A program made the position numbers and the translations under genes. A DNA stretch of 64,000 nt, taken from NCBI RefSeq assembly GCF_004362405.1, contig NZ_SNXE01000001.1, forward strand, positions 1,009,781 through 1,073,780. The letters are read 5' to 3'. Numbering within the stretch: position 1 is the stretch's first letter; every line of letters begins with the position of its first letter. Of this stretch, positions 8,289-15,757 are shown in pieces. The notes under the pieces were generated by a model, which was not told the origin of the DNA, did not search any database, and saw only the letters and a program-made list of their open reading frames with translations. Origin of the DNA: Roseateles asaccharophilus. Its GTDB lineage: Bacteria > Pseudomonadota > Gammaproteobacteria > Burkholderiales > Burkholderiaceae_C.

Positions 8289-9383
8289 ATGAAGATCGCC
8301 CTGCTCGGCGCCGGCCACATCGGCCAGACCATCGCCCGCCTGCTGCACGCCACCGGCGACTACCAGGTCACCGTGATCGACAAGAACGCCAAGTACCTGG
8401 CCGTGCTGGCGGCCGAGGGCATTGCCACCGCCGAGGTGGACACCGCCCACCACGGCGCCCTCGCCGCCCAGCTGCGCGGCAAGGACGCGGTGGTCAATGC
8501 GCTGCCCTACCACCTGGCCATCACCGCCGCCACCCTGGCACGCGAATGCGGCTGCCACTACTTCGACCTGACCGAGGACGTGGCCGCCACCAAGGCCATC
8601 AAGGAGCTGGCCCAGGGCAGCAAGACCGCCTTCATGCCGCAGTGCGGCCTGGCGCCGGGCTTCATCGGCATCGTGGCCCATCATCTGGCCAAGCAGTTCG
8701 ACGAGGTGCGCGATGTACAGATGCGCGTGGGCGCGCTGCCGGCCTTCCCCACCAACAAGCTCAAGTACAACCTGACCTGGTCGGTGGACGGCCTGATCAA
8801 CGAGTACTGCCATCCCTGCGAGGCCATCCATGGCGGCGAGTTCATCTCGGCCCTGCCGCTGGAAGGTTTGGAGCATTTCTCGCTGGACGGCGTGGAGTAC
8901 GAGGCCTTCAACACCTCGGGCGGCCTGGGCACCCTGTGCGAGACCTGGTCCGGCAAGGTCAAGAACCTGGACTACAAGACCGTGCGCTACCCCGGCCACC
9001 GCGATCTGATGAAGTTCCTGCTGGAAGACCTGGGCTTGGCCGCCGACCAGGAGAAGCTCAAGGACATCATGCGCAAGAGCATGCCCGCCACCATGCAGGA
9101 CGTGGTGCTGGTCTTCGTCACCGTCTCGGGCATGAAGAACGGCACCCTGTTGCAGGAGGTGTTCGCCCGCAAGATCTTCGCCGAGCGCGATGCCAAGTCG
9201 CCGCTCTCCGCCATCCAGATCACCACGGCCGCCGGCATCTGCGCCGCCGTGGACCTGTTCCGCGAGGGCAAGCTGCCCCAGCAGGGCTTCATCCGTCAGG
9301 AAGAGGTACAGCTGCCGGAGTTCCTGGCCAACCGCTTCGGCAAGGCCTATCAGCAGTCGCGCCAGGTCGAGAGCATCGGCTGA
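8289..9383 (+). CDS. Lysine 6-dehydrogenase/saccharopine dehydrogenase family
   Basis: NAD(P)-dependent dehydrogenase of 364 residues. It starts with the Rossmann motif MKIALLGAGHIGQT, followed by the family features DAVVNALPYH, CGLAPGFIG, KYNLTWSVDGLINEY and NTSGGLGTL. Its length and these motifs match my memory of bacterial lysine 6-dehydrogenase (about 370-385 residues, lysine directly to aminoadipate semialdehyde/piperideine-6-carboxylate) better than the longer Lys9-type saccharopine reductase. No lysine-ketoglutarate reductase is adjacent, which also favours the direct route. AGGAG at 8277-8281 fixes the ATG. It heads a four-gene operon; the next gene starts 14 bases after the stop. Confidence 0.8.
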   Translation: MKIALLGAGHIGQTIARLLHATGDYQVTVIDKNAKYLAVLAAEGIATAEVDTAHHGALAAQLRGKDAVVNALPYHLAITAATLARECGCHYFDLTEDVAATKAIKELAQGSKTAFMPQCGLAPGFIGIVAHHLAKQFDEVRDVQMRVGALPAFPTNKLKYNLTWSVDGLINEYCHPCEAIHGGEFISALPLEGLEHFSLDGVEYEAFNTSGGLGTLCETWSGKVKNLDYKTVRYPGHRDLMKFLLEDLGLAADQEKLKDIMRKSMPATMQDVVLVFVTVSGMKNGTLLQEVFARKIFAERDAKSPLSAIQITTAAGICAAVDLFREGKLPQQGFIRQEEVQLPEFLANRFGKAYQQSRQVESIG

Positions 9384-9397
9384 AGGAAAATCGATTC

Positions 9398-10915
9398 ATG
9401 AGCAAGCAAACCCAAGACCTCCTGAGCGCCCTGGGCGTTCCCAGCAGCGCCTACACCGGCGGCAGCCTGATCGTGCGCAGCCCCATCGACGGCGCGCAGA
9501 TCGGTGCCGTGCCCGAGGCCAGCGCTGCCGACATGACCGCGGCCATCGCCCGCGCCCAGGCCGCCTTCCTGCAATGGCGCACCGTGCCCGCGCCCAAGCG
9601 CGGCGAGCTGGTGCGCCTCTTTGGCGAGGAGCTGCGCGCCCACAAGATGGACCTGGCCCGCCTGGTCTCGCTGGAGGCCGGCAAGGTCACGAGCGAGGGC
9701 GAGGGCGAGGTGCAGGAGATGATCGACATCTGCGACTTCGCCGTCGGCCTCTCGCGCCAGCTGCATGGCCTGACCATCGCCAGCGAGCGCCCCGGCCACC
9801 GCATGATGGAGCAGTACCTGCCCCTGGGCGTGGTGGGCATCATCTCGGCCTTCAACTTCCCGGTGGCGGTCTGGGCCTGGAACTCGGCCCTGGCCCTGGT
9901 CTGCGGCGATCCCTGCGTCTGGAAGCCCAGCGAGAAGACGCCGCTCACCGCCCTGGCCACCCAGGCCCTGTTCGACAAGGCCCTGGCCCGCTACCAGGCG
10001 GCCGGCCATGCCGCGCCTGATCACCTGTCCCAGCTGCTGATCGGCGGCGCCGCCGTGGGTGAGGCCCTGGTGGACGATGCCCGCGTGGCCCTGGTTTCGG
10101 CCACCGGCTCCACCCGCATGGGCCGCGCCGTGGGCCCGCGCGTGGCGGCGCGCTTCGGCCGCTGCCTGCTGGAACTGGGCGGCAACAACGCCATCATCGT
10201 GACGCCCAGCGCCGACCTGGACTTGGCCGTGCGCGGCATCCTCTTTGGCGCCTATGGCACCGCCGGCCAGCGCTGCACCACCACGCGCCGCCTGATCGCG
10301 CACGAGACCATCCATGACGAGCTGGTGGCCCGCCTGGACCGCGCCCGCGCCCAGCTCAAGATCGGCTCGCCCATCGAGGCCGGCAATCTGATCGGCCCGC
10401 TGATCGACCAGGGCGCCTTCGATGCCATGCAGAAGGCCCTGGCCGCCGCGCGCGAGCAGGGCGGCGAGGTGAGCGGCGGCGGCCGTGCCCTGGCCGAGCA
10501 GTACCCCGAGGCCTGGTACGCCGTGCCGGCCCTGGTGCGCATGCCGGCCCAGACCGAGATCGTCAAGCACGAGACCTTCGCGCCCATCCTGTACACGCTG
10601 AAGTACAAGAGCCTGGGCGAGGCCATCGCGCTGCAGAACGAGGTGCCGCAAGGCCTGTCCTCGGCCATCTTCACCAATGACATCCGCGAGGCCGAGCTCT
10701 TTGTCTCGGCCAGCGGCTCGGACTGCGGCATCGCCAATGTGAACATCGGCACCTCCGGCGCCGAGATCGGTGGCGCCTTCGGCGGCGAGAAGGAAACCGG
10801 CGGCGGCCGCGAGTCCGGCTCCGACGCCTGGAAGGCCTATATGCGCCGTACCACCAACACGGTGAACTACTCGCGTGAGCTGCCGCTCGCACAGGGCGTC
10901 AAGTTCGACGTCTGA
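9398..10915 (+). CDS. amaB: Aminoadipate-semialdehyde (piperideine-6-carboxylate) dehydrogenase
   Basis: NAD-dependent aldehyde dehydrogenase that oxidises 2-aminoadipate 6-semialdehyde, or its cyclic form, to 2-aminoadipate. All superfamily landmarks are visible in 505 residues: AFNFPVAVWAWN with Asn153, WKPSEKTP with Lys176, LLELGGNNA with catalytic base Glu259, and AGQRCTTTRR with nucleophile Cys293. The C-terminal GGAFGGEKETGGGRESGSD stretch is typical of the ALDH7 (antiquitin/AmaB) class. The immediately upstream lysine-dehydrogenase-like gene and the downstream 2-oxoadipate-processing genes support this substrate. Confidence 0.9.
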   Translation: MSKQTQDLLSALGVPSSAYTGGSLIVRSPIDGAQIGAVPEASAADMTAAIARAQAAFLQWRTVPAPKRGELVRLFGEELRAHKMDLARLVSLEAGKVTSEGEGEVQEMIDICDFAVGLSRQLHGLTIASERPGHRMMEQYLPLGVVGIISAFNFPVAVWAWNSALALVCGDPCVWKPSEKTPLTALATQALFDKALARYQAAGHAAPDHLSQLLIGGAAVGEALVDDARVALVSATGSTRMGRAVGPRVAARFGRCLLELGGNNAIIVTPSADLDLAVRGILFGAYGTAGQRCTTTRRLIAHETIHDELVARLDRARAQLKIGSPIEAGNLIGPLIDQGAFDAMQKALAAAREQGGEVSGGGRALAEQYPEAWYAVPALVRMPAQTEIVKHETFAPILYTLKYKSLGEAIALQNEVPQGLSSAIFTNDIREAELFVSASGSDCGIANVNIGTSGAEIGGAFGGEKETGGGRESGSDAWKAYMRRTTNTVNYSRELPLAQGVKFDV

Positions 10916-10933
10916 TTGCTTCTATCCTTGACA

Positions 10934-10958
10934 CGCCCCGCCCCTGCGGGGCGTTCTT
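10934..10958 (+). terminator. Intra-operon hairpin between amaB and hglS
   Basis: A perfect 8-bp stem (CGCCCCGC, 10934-10941; GCGGGGCG, 10946-10953) with a CCCT loop is followed by TTCTT. It sits 18 bases after the amaB stop and 23 bases before the next start. The U-tract is weak, so it probably attenuates transcription or stabilises mRNA ends rather than ending the operon. Confidence 0.6.
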
Positions 10959-10976
10959 CCATCTGGAGTTCCTGAG

Positions 10977-12005
10977 ATGACGACGAATCCCCTGGAGACG
11001 GGCCTCTTCCGCCTCCTGTCTTCCCTGCTCGGCGAGGCCGAGGCCCAGACCGCTTTCGCGCAGCTGCAGCTGCTGCCGGCCCTGCTGCAGCCGGTGGGCG
11101 AGCGCGTGACGCGCGCCGAGCTGGCCCAGGCCCTGAACATGGCCCTGTTCGTGGACGTGACCCGCCGCGTGCCGGCCGGCGCGGCCTATGTGGCCGACTG
11201 CCAGCGCGCCGGCCAGCGCCTGGTCTTTGACCATGGCGCCCTGCGCACCGTGGCCTGGCCCAGCGGCGCCCTGCCGCCCGGCGAGGCCGCCATCACCCGC
11301 GTGCTGCGCCCTCTGGGCTTTGCTCATGCCGAGACCTATCCGCTGACCCGGCTCAAGATGACGGGCCGCAGCTGGCGCCACCAGGACTTCCCGGAGGACA
11401 TCGCCCAGTTCTTCGTCTCCGAGCTGCACCCCGAGCAGTTCAGCGGCGAGTTCCAGGCCGCGGTGAGCCGTGTGATCGGCGCCTCGCGCGACCCGCTGGG
11501 GCCCGAGGATCTGGCCGCGCTGGAGCGTCTGGCGCGCGACAAGCAGCTGCCCTGGGGCGAGGCTCTGCGCCTGCTGCCGCGCCTGCGCGCCTGCTTTGAG
11601 CGCCAGCATGGCGTGTTCGAGCTGGCCGACTACGAGCGCCTGCTGGCCGAGTCCGCCGAGATGGCCTGGATCGCCACCGAGGGCAATGCCTTCAACCACG
11701 CCACCGACCGCGTTGCCAATATCGAAGCCGTGGCCGATCTGCAGCGCGCCCTGGATCGTCCCATCAAGGACACGATCGAGACCTCCAAGAGCGGCCGCGT
11801 GCGCCAGACCGCCTTCCGCGCGGCGACGGTGCAGCGCCAGTTCCTGCATGAGGGCCAGCTGCTCAGCCGCAGCGTGCCGGGCAGCTTCCACGAGTTCATC
11901 CAGCGCGAGCGCGACGAGCAGGGCCTGGACCTGCGCTTCGACGCGGGCAATGCCACCGGCATCTTCAAGATGACGGCCGGCGCCGCGCCGGCCGAGGCCT
12001 GCTGA
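10977..12005 (+). CDS. hglS: 2-oxoadipate dioxygenase/decarboxylase, HglS (DUF1338)
   Basis: HglS converts 2-oxoadipate to D-2-hydroxyglutarate using a non-heme iron and O2, as established for the Pseudomonas putida enzyme. The 342-residue protein shows the expected metal site: His86 with Arg90 (FDHGALRTVAW; the same H-x3-R spacing I recall for H70/R74 of HglS), His241 (NAFNHATDRV) and Glu306 (FHEFIQRE). It is shorter than the P. putida protein (about 460 residues as I recall), so C-terminal parts are missing or reduced. Its place between aminoadipate-semialdehyde dehydrogenase and D-2-hydroxyglutarate dehydrogenase strongly supports this role. Confidence 0.87.
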   Translation: MTTNPLETGLFRLLSSLLGEAEAQTAFAQLQLLPALLQPVGERVTRAELAQALNMALFVDVTRRVPAGAAYVADCQRAGQRLVFDHGALRTVAWPSGALPPGEAAITRVLRPLGFAHAETYPLTRLKMTGRSWRHQDFPEDIAQFFVSELHPEQFSGEFQAAVSRVIGASRDPLGPEDLAALERLARDKQLPWGEALRLLPRLRACFERQHGVFELADYERLLAESAEMAWIATEGNAFNHATDRVANIEAVADLQRALDRPIKDTIETSKSGRVRQTAFRAATVQRQFLHEGQLLSRSVPGSFHEFIQRERDEQGLDLRFDAGNATGIFKMTAGAAPAEAC

Positions 12006-12006
12006 G

Positions 12007-13413
12007 ATGAGCCCGGCCTTTCTCGAGGCGGCCCGCGCCATCGTCGGGCCGGAGTTCGCGCTGGCGGGCTCGGACATCGAGCCGCGCTATCTGGAGCCGG
12101 CGCGTTATGCGCCGGGCCAGGCCGCGGCCCTGCTGCGTCCGGCCACCGCGACCCAGGTGGCCGAGCTGGTGGCCCTGGCCGCCGCGCATGACCTGACCCT
12201 GGTGCCCCAGGGCGCACACACCGGCCTGGTGCGCGCCGCCACGCCCACCGATGCCGGCCGCCATGTGCTGCTGGCCACCGACCGGCTGCGCGAGCACTTC
12301 GATTTCGACCCGCTGGACCGCACGCTGCGCGTCTCCGCCGGCTACAAGCTCAGCGAGATCAATGAAAGGCTGGAGCCCGAAGGCCTGTTCTTTCCCATCG
12401 ACCTGAGCGCTGACCCCAGCGTGGGCGGCATGCTGGCCCACAACACCGGCGGCACTCGCATGCTGCGCTATGGCGATGTGCGGGCCAACACCCTGGGCCT
12501 CGCCGTGGTCCTGCCCCAGGGCCAGGTCTTGCAAGCCGGCCGCGGCCTGCAGAAGGACAACACCGGTCTGGCCCTGCAGCAGCTCTTTGTGGGCAGCTCG
12601 GGCTCGCTGGGCCTGATCACCGAGGCCACGCTCAAGCTGCACCCGCTGCCGCGCCAGCGTGCCGCGGCCCTGGTGGCGCCGGCCGATGTGGAGTCCGTTC
12701 TGCCGCTGTATCAGGCCCTGATGGCCAGCGAGCTGGCCGGCCTGGTCAGCGCCTTCGAGGGCATCTCCAGGCCCGCGCTGCAGGCGGCGCTGGAACATCT
12801 GGGCGATGCAGGAAAGCTCTTCGATGGCCAACTGCCCGAGTACGCCCTGCTGATTGAGCTGGCCAGCGAGCTGCCGGCCGCGCGGCTGGACCTGAATGCG
12901 TTGCTGCAGGAGGTGCTGGAGCGCGAGTTCGAGAGTGGCCGCGTGGTCGATGCCGTGATAGGCGCCGACGAGGAGATCTGGGCCCTGCGCCACAGCATCA
13001 GCGAGGGCCTGCGCGACTGGGGCAAGGTGATCGGCTTCGACATCTCCCTGCCGCGCCGCCACTTCATGCGCTTTCGCGCCGAGGGTGCGGTCTGGCTGGC
13101 CAAGCATTTCCCGCCGGCGCGCCTGGCGGACTTTGGCCATCTGGGCGATGGCGGCCTGCACTTCAACCTGGCCTGGCCGCATGAGGCGCCGCCGCTGGAC
13201 GCCGAGGCCATGGCGCGTCTGCGCGCCGGCATCAATGACATCGTGCTGCGCCTGGGCGGCAGCTTCAGCGCCGAGCATGGTGTCGGGCCGCAGATCCAGC
13301 AGGCCTACTGGCAGCTGAGCGATCCGGTGGGCCTGCGCCTGGCGGGCGAGATCCAGGTCTTGCTAAACCCCAAGCAGACCCTGGGCCTGACGCGATTTGG
13401 GCCCGCCGAATGA
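12007..13413 (+). CDS. FAD-linked D-2-hydroxyglutarate dehydrogenase
   Basis: Oxidises D-2-hydroxyglutarate to 2-oxoglutarate, completing the lysine route into the TCA cycle. The 468-residue protein has the FAD_binding_4 domain (about 35-215; VPQGAHTGLVRAATP, SVGGMLAHNTGGTR, GSSGSLGLITEATLKLHPLP) and the FAD-oxidase C domain. The latter has the metal and substrate motif HLGDGGLHFNLAW and the terminal FSAEHGVGPQI. The ATG follows the hglS stop by one base, so translation is coupled. Sequence alone would also allow a glycolate or D-lactate dehydrogenase; the operon decides for D-2-hydroxyglutarate. Confidence 0.87.
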   Translation: MSPAFLEAARAIVGPEFALAGSDIEPRYLEPARYAPGQAAALLRPATATQVAELVALAAAHDLTLVPQGAHTGLVRAATPTDAGRHVLLATDRLREHFDFDPLDRTLRVSAGYKLSEINERLEPEGLFFPIDLSADPSVGGMLAHNTGGTRMLRYGDVRANTLGLAVVLPQGQVLQAGRGLQKDNTGLALQQLFVGSSGSLGLITEATLKLHPLPRQRAAALVAPADVESVLPLYQALMASELAGLVSAFEGISRPALQAALEHLGDAGKLFDGQLPEYALLIELASELPAARLDLNALLQEVLEREFESGRVVDAVIGADEEIWALRHSISEGLRDWGKVIGFDISLPRRHFMRFRAEGAVWLAKHFPPARLADFGHLGDGGLHFNLAWPHEAPPLDAEAMARLRAGINDIVLRLGGSFSAEHGVGPQIQQAYWQLSDPVGLRLAGEIQVLLNPKQTLGLTRFGPAE

Positions 13414-13419
13414 ATATGC

Positions 13420-13449
13420 TTGCGCATCCAGAAAAATGCGTGCTATAGT
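13420..13449 (+). promoter_or_regulatory. Promoter of tRNA-Leu
   Basis: A -35-like TTGCGC (13420-13425) and a -10 TATAGT (13444-13449) are separated by 18 bases. The predicted start is near 13456, about 70 bases before the tRNA. The leader can form a perfect 7-bp stem, TCTTCGC with GCGAAGA (about 13457-13488), which could be a processing structure. A closely related element occurs at 63895-63960. Confidence 0.7.
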
Positions 13450-13525
13450 TCGGCCTCTTCGCTGATGACGCAAGACGGAAGCGAAGACAAATCCTGAAAG
13501 CCAGAGCTGAAAAGTTCTGGGACTA

Positions 13526-13610
<85 letters not shown>

Positions 13611-13616
13611 AATACG

Positions 13617-13650
13617 AAGGCCAGCACGCAAGTGCTGGCCTTTTCGTTTT
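13617..13650 (+). terminator. Rho-independent terminator after tRNA-Leu
   Basis: A perfect stem GGCCAGCAC (13619-13627) and GTGCTGGCC (13632-13640) with a GCAA tetraloop, followed by TTTTCGTTTT. It lies 8 bases after the tRNA CCA end. Confidence 0.93.
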
Positions 13651-13710
13651 GGCCGTTCGGTGCTGTCGCGCCGCATGCAAGCGTCGAGCACGTGCTCACT
13701 GCCGCACCCC

Positions 13711-13806
13711 GATCACCGTTTTGATGGAACGATGATCACAGTCGCTGGCAGTGATCCTCGTTTTATCGAAACTCCGACCTGCGCTTGCAGCAACGATCAT
13801 CGTTTT
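13711..13806 (+). repeat. Phased repeat array upstream of HU
   Basis: Three direct copies of a 12-mer, GATC-N2-CGTTTT, begin at 13711, 13753 and 13795, exactly 42 bases apart (four helical turns). The 30 bases between copies are not conserved, so this is not a simple tandem repeat. An inverted copy (AACGATGATC, 13728-13737) pairs with the first to make GATCACCGTT-N7-AACGATGATC. The array ends 92 bases before the HU start codon. It looks like a cooperative binding site for one protein on one DNA face; the protein is unknown. Confidence 0.7.
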
Positions 13807-13898
13807 CCCTCGTCGCCATCGGGTGTGGCGTGGATTCTGGGTGAGAATGGCGCCGCCCGAGATGGTCGGGCGACATCACTTTGAACTGAGACTCAGGA

Positions 13899-14264
13899 AT
13901 GAACAAGACCGAACTGATCGAGCACCTGGCTGGCAAGCATGAGCTGACGAAGGCCGAGGCCGGCCGCATCATCGAAACCCTGCTTGACGCCGTGGTCACC
14001 ACCGTCAAGAAGGGTGGCACGGTTTCCATCCCCGGCTTTGGCTCCTTCAAGCAGCACGCCCGCGCTGCACGCACCGGCGTGAACCCCAGCACCGGCGAGA
14101 AGATCAAGATCGCCGCCGCCAAGCTGCCGAAGTTCACTCCGGGTGCTGGCTTCAAGGCCGCCGTGGATCCCAAGGCTGCTGCCCGCAAGGCCGAGAAGGC
14201 CGGCAAGGCCGCTCCCAAGGCCGCTGCCAAGCCGCCCGCCAAGAAGGCCAAGGCCAAGAAGTAA
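13899..14264 (+). CDS. HU-family nucleoid protein with Lys/Ala/Pro tail
   Basis: Histone-like DNA-binding protein. Residues 1-90 form a standard HU/IHF fold (MNKTELIEHLAGK, GGTVSIPGFGSF, and the DNA-arm region RTGVNPSTGEKI). Residues 91-121 are an added low-complexity tail rich in Lys, Ala and Pro (PAKKAKAKK at the end), like histone H1 and like tails on some actinobacterial and Bordetella-group nucleoid proteins. The tail should bind DNA non-specifically or bridge duplexes. The gene is flanked by an unusual repeat array upstream and a strong terminator downstream, so it is probably monocistronic. Confidence 0.93.
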   Translation: MNKTELIEHLAGKHELTKAEAGRIIETLLDAVVTTVKKGGTVSIPGFGSFKQHARAARTGVNPSTGEKIKIAAAKLPKFTPGAGFKAAVDPKAAARKAEKAGKAAPKAAAKPPAKKAKAKK

Positions 14265-14304
14265 ATTCTTGCCTCAGCAAGCCGCCTAGGTTTGCGCCCC
14301 AGCA

Positions 14305-14345
14305 GGCCGGCACACCTTGTACGAGGTGGCCGGCCTTTTTGTTTG
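14305..14345 (+). terminator. Terminator after the HU gene
   Basis: An imperfect long hairpin (GGCCGG...CACCT with AGGTG...CCGGCC, 14305-14335) is followed by TTTTTG. It begins 40 bases after the HU stop codon. Confidence 0.85.
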
Positions 14346-14514
14346 TGCTGGCTGCCCCATTGCCTCCTGCCCCAGCGAATTCCCATTCCCGTCCCGGCAA
14401 ATCCCAAAAGGGCGCACAAAGCAAGAGTGCTGCTCCTACCCGCAGTCGCGGGTAGTCCGTCGCAAGCACCCTGGATAAGCTGGCAGCTCATCCAACCCAA
14501 GCCCACAGACATCC

Positions 14515-14823
14515 ATGCACAAGAAGCAAGCCCTCATCGCGCTGTCCCTCCTCGCCCTGGCTGGAGGGGCTGCGGCCCAGAGCACGCCCGAGAGCCTGCG
14601 CGCCGAATGCGCCGCCAAGCACCAGCCTGCACTCAGCGCCAAGCCCGCAGCCAACGAGCATCGCTTTGTCTACTACAAGGGCCAGTACCGTGGTGAGCAG
14701 CAGGCGGGCAAGCCTCTGGCCTGCGCCGAGGCGCAGTACGCGGCCTTTCTGGATACCCTGGATCCGGTGCGCGTGATGTCCGCCTATCCCACGGCCGCGG
14801 GCCGTCCCTCCACCAAGCCCTGA
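14515..14823 (+). CDS. Small secreted hypothetical protein
   Basis: A 102-residue precursor with a clear signal peptide (MHKKQALIALSLLALAGG, cleavage probably after AAA-Q near residue 21). The mature part of about 80 residues has two cysteines (in RAECAAK and PLACAEA) that could form a disulfide in the periplasm. I recognise no family. The frame has the codon bias of real genes here. It is not obviously co-transcribed with HU, which ends in a terminator 170 bases upstream. Confidence 0.72.
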   Translation: MHKKQALIALSLLALAGGAAAQSTPESLRAECAAKHQPALSAKPAANEHRFVYYKGQYRGEQQAGKPLACAEAQYAAFLDTLDPVRVMSAYPTAAGRPSTKP

Positions 14824-14847
14824 CGCAGGCCGCTGCGCTTGAGTGCC

Positions 14848-14868
14848 TGCAGGCGCTGCGCGCCTGCA
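14848..14868 (+). terminator. Hairpin after small secreted protein
   Basis: A perfect 9-bp stem, TGCAGGCGC (14848-14856) and GCGCCTGCA (14860-14868), with a TGC loop lies 25 bases after the stop. There is no T-run, so it may be a weak or Rho-assisted terminator. Confidence 0.4.
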
Positions 14869-14957
14869 CGATGACGGCCAGGTCCGTGGCGCGCACGGTG
14901 GGCCAACGCGGGCTGCGATACTTCCTGCCATCAACAAGAAGTAGCAGGAGTTCTGCG

Positions 14958-15743
14958 GTGGAGACTTTGCATATCGCGGTGGATCAGCGCGGCGTGGCGC
15001 GCCTGACCATGACCCGTCCGGAGGTGTTCAACGCCTTCAACGAAGCCATGATCGACGAGATGGCCCAGGCCGTGGCGCGCCTGTCGGCCGACCCGCATGT
15101 GCGCATCGTCGTGCTGGCAGGAGCCGGCAAGGCCTTCAGCGCCGGCGCGGATCTGCAATGGATGCAGCGTGCCGCCCAGGCCACGCAGGACGTCAATCTG
15201 GAAGATGCACGGCGCTTTGCCGGCATGCTGCAGGCCCTGGCGGACTGCCCCAAGCCCACGCTGGCGCGGGTGCATGGCCTGGCCCTGGGGGGCGGGGTGG
15301 GGCTGGCGGCGGCCTGCGATATCGCCCTGGCCACGCCGGACGCCAAGTTCGCCGTCAGCGAGGCGCGCTTCGGCATCCTGCCCGCCGTGATCGGCCCCTA
15401 TGTGATCAATGCCGTGGGGCCGCGCCAGGCACGCCGCCTGGCCCTCACCGCCAGCCGCATTCCGGCCTCCGAGGCCCTGGCCCTGGGCCTGGTGCAGGAG
15501 GTGGCGGAGGACATCGACGCCGCGCTGGAGCGCTGGATTGCCGAGCTGCTGCTCAATGGCCCCGGCGCCTTGGGCGAGATCAAGGCCCTGTTTGCCCAGC
15601 TTGAGGTGGGGCCCGTCACGCCCGCAGTGCGCGAGCTGACGGCCCAGACCATCGCCCGCGTGCGCATGGGCCAGGAGGCCCGCGAGGGCTTTGCGGCCTT
15701 TCTGGCCAAGCGGCCCGCCGCCTGGGTGCCCCACAAGGATTGA
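14958..15743 (+). CDS. Enoyl-CoA hydratase, methylglutaconyl-CoA hydratase-like
   Basis: Crotonase-fold hydratase of 261 residues. The oxyanion-hole segments are AGAGKAFSAGADLQWM and ALGGGVGLAAACDIA, and the catalytic region SEARFGILPAVIGPYV follows. The pattern RGVARLTMTRPEVFNAFN plus SAGADLQWM resembles LiuC/AtuE-type 3-methylglutaconyl-CoA hydratases of leucine and terpenoid breakdown more than FadB. A GTG start at 14958 is preferred because GCAGGAG precedes it by 7 bases; upstream in-frame starts lack this. The next gene starts 14 bases after the stop, so they form an operon. The exact substrate is uncertain. Confidence 0.85.
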   Translation: METLHIAVDQRGVARLTMTRPEVFNAFNEAMIDEMAQAVARLSADPHVRIVVLAGAGKAFSAGADLQWMQRAAQATQDVNLEDARRFAGMLQALADCPKPTLARVHGLALGGGVGLAAACDIALATPDAKFAVSEARFGILPAVIGPYVINAVGPRQARRLALTASRIPASEALALGLVQEVAEDIDAALERWIAELLLNGPGALGEIKALFAQLEVGPVTPAVRELTAQTIARVRMGQEAREGFAAFLAKRPAAWVPHKD

Positions 15744-15757
15744 GGACGGATAGCTTG

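Noticed and set aside
1044..13278. Very long open frames antisense to confident genes, for example opposite the diguanylate cyclase (1032-2183), the CoA-transferase (2193-3611) and the oxidases near 12-13 kb
   Set aside because: They translate to Gln/Gly/His/Ala-rich, low-complexity sequence typical of the opposite strand of GC-rich genes, with no domain motifs or ribosome binding sites.
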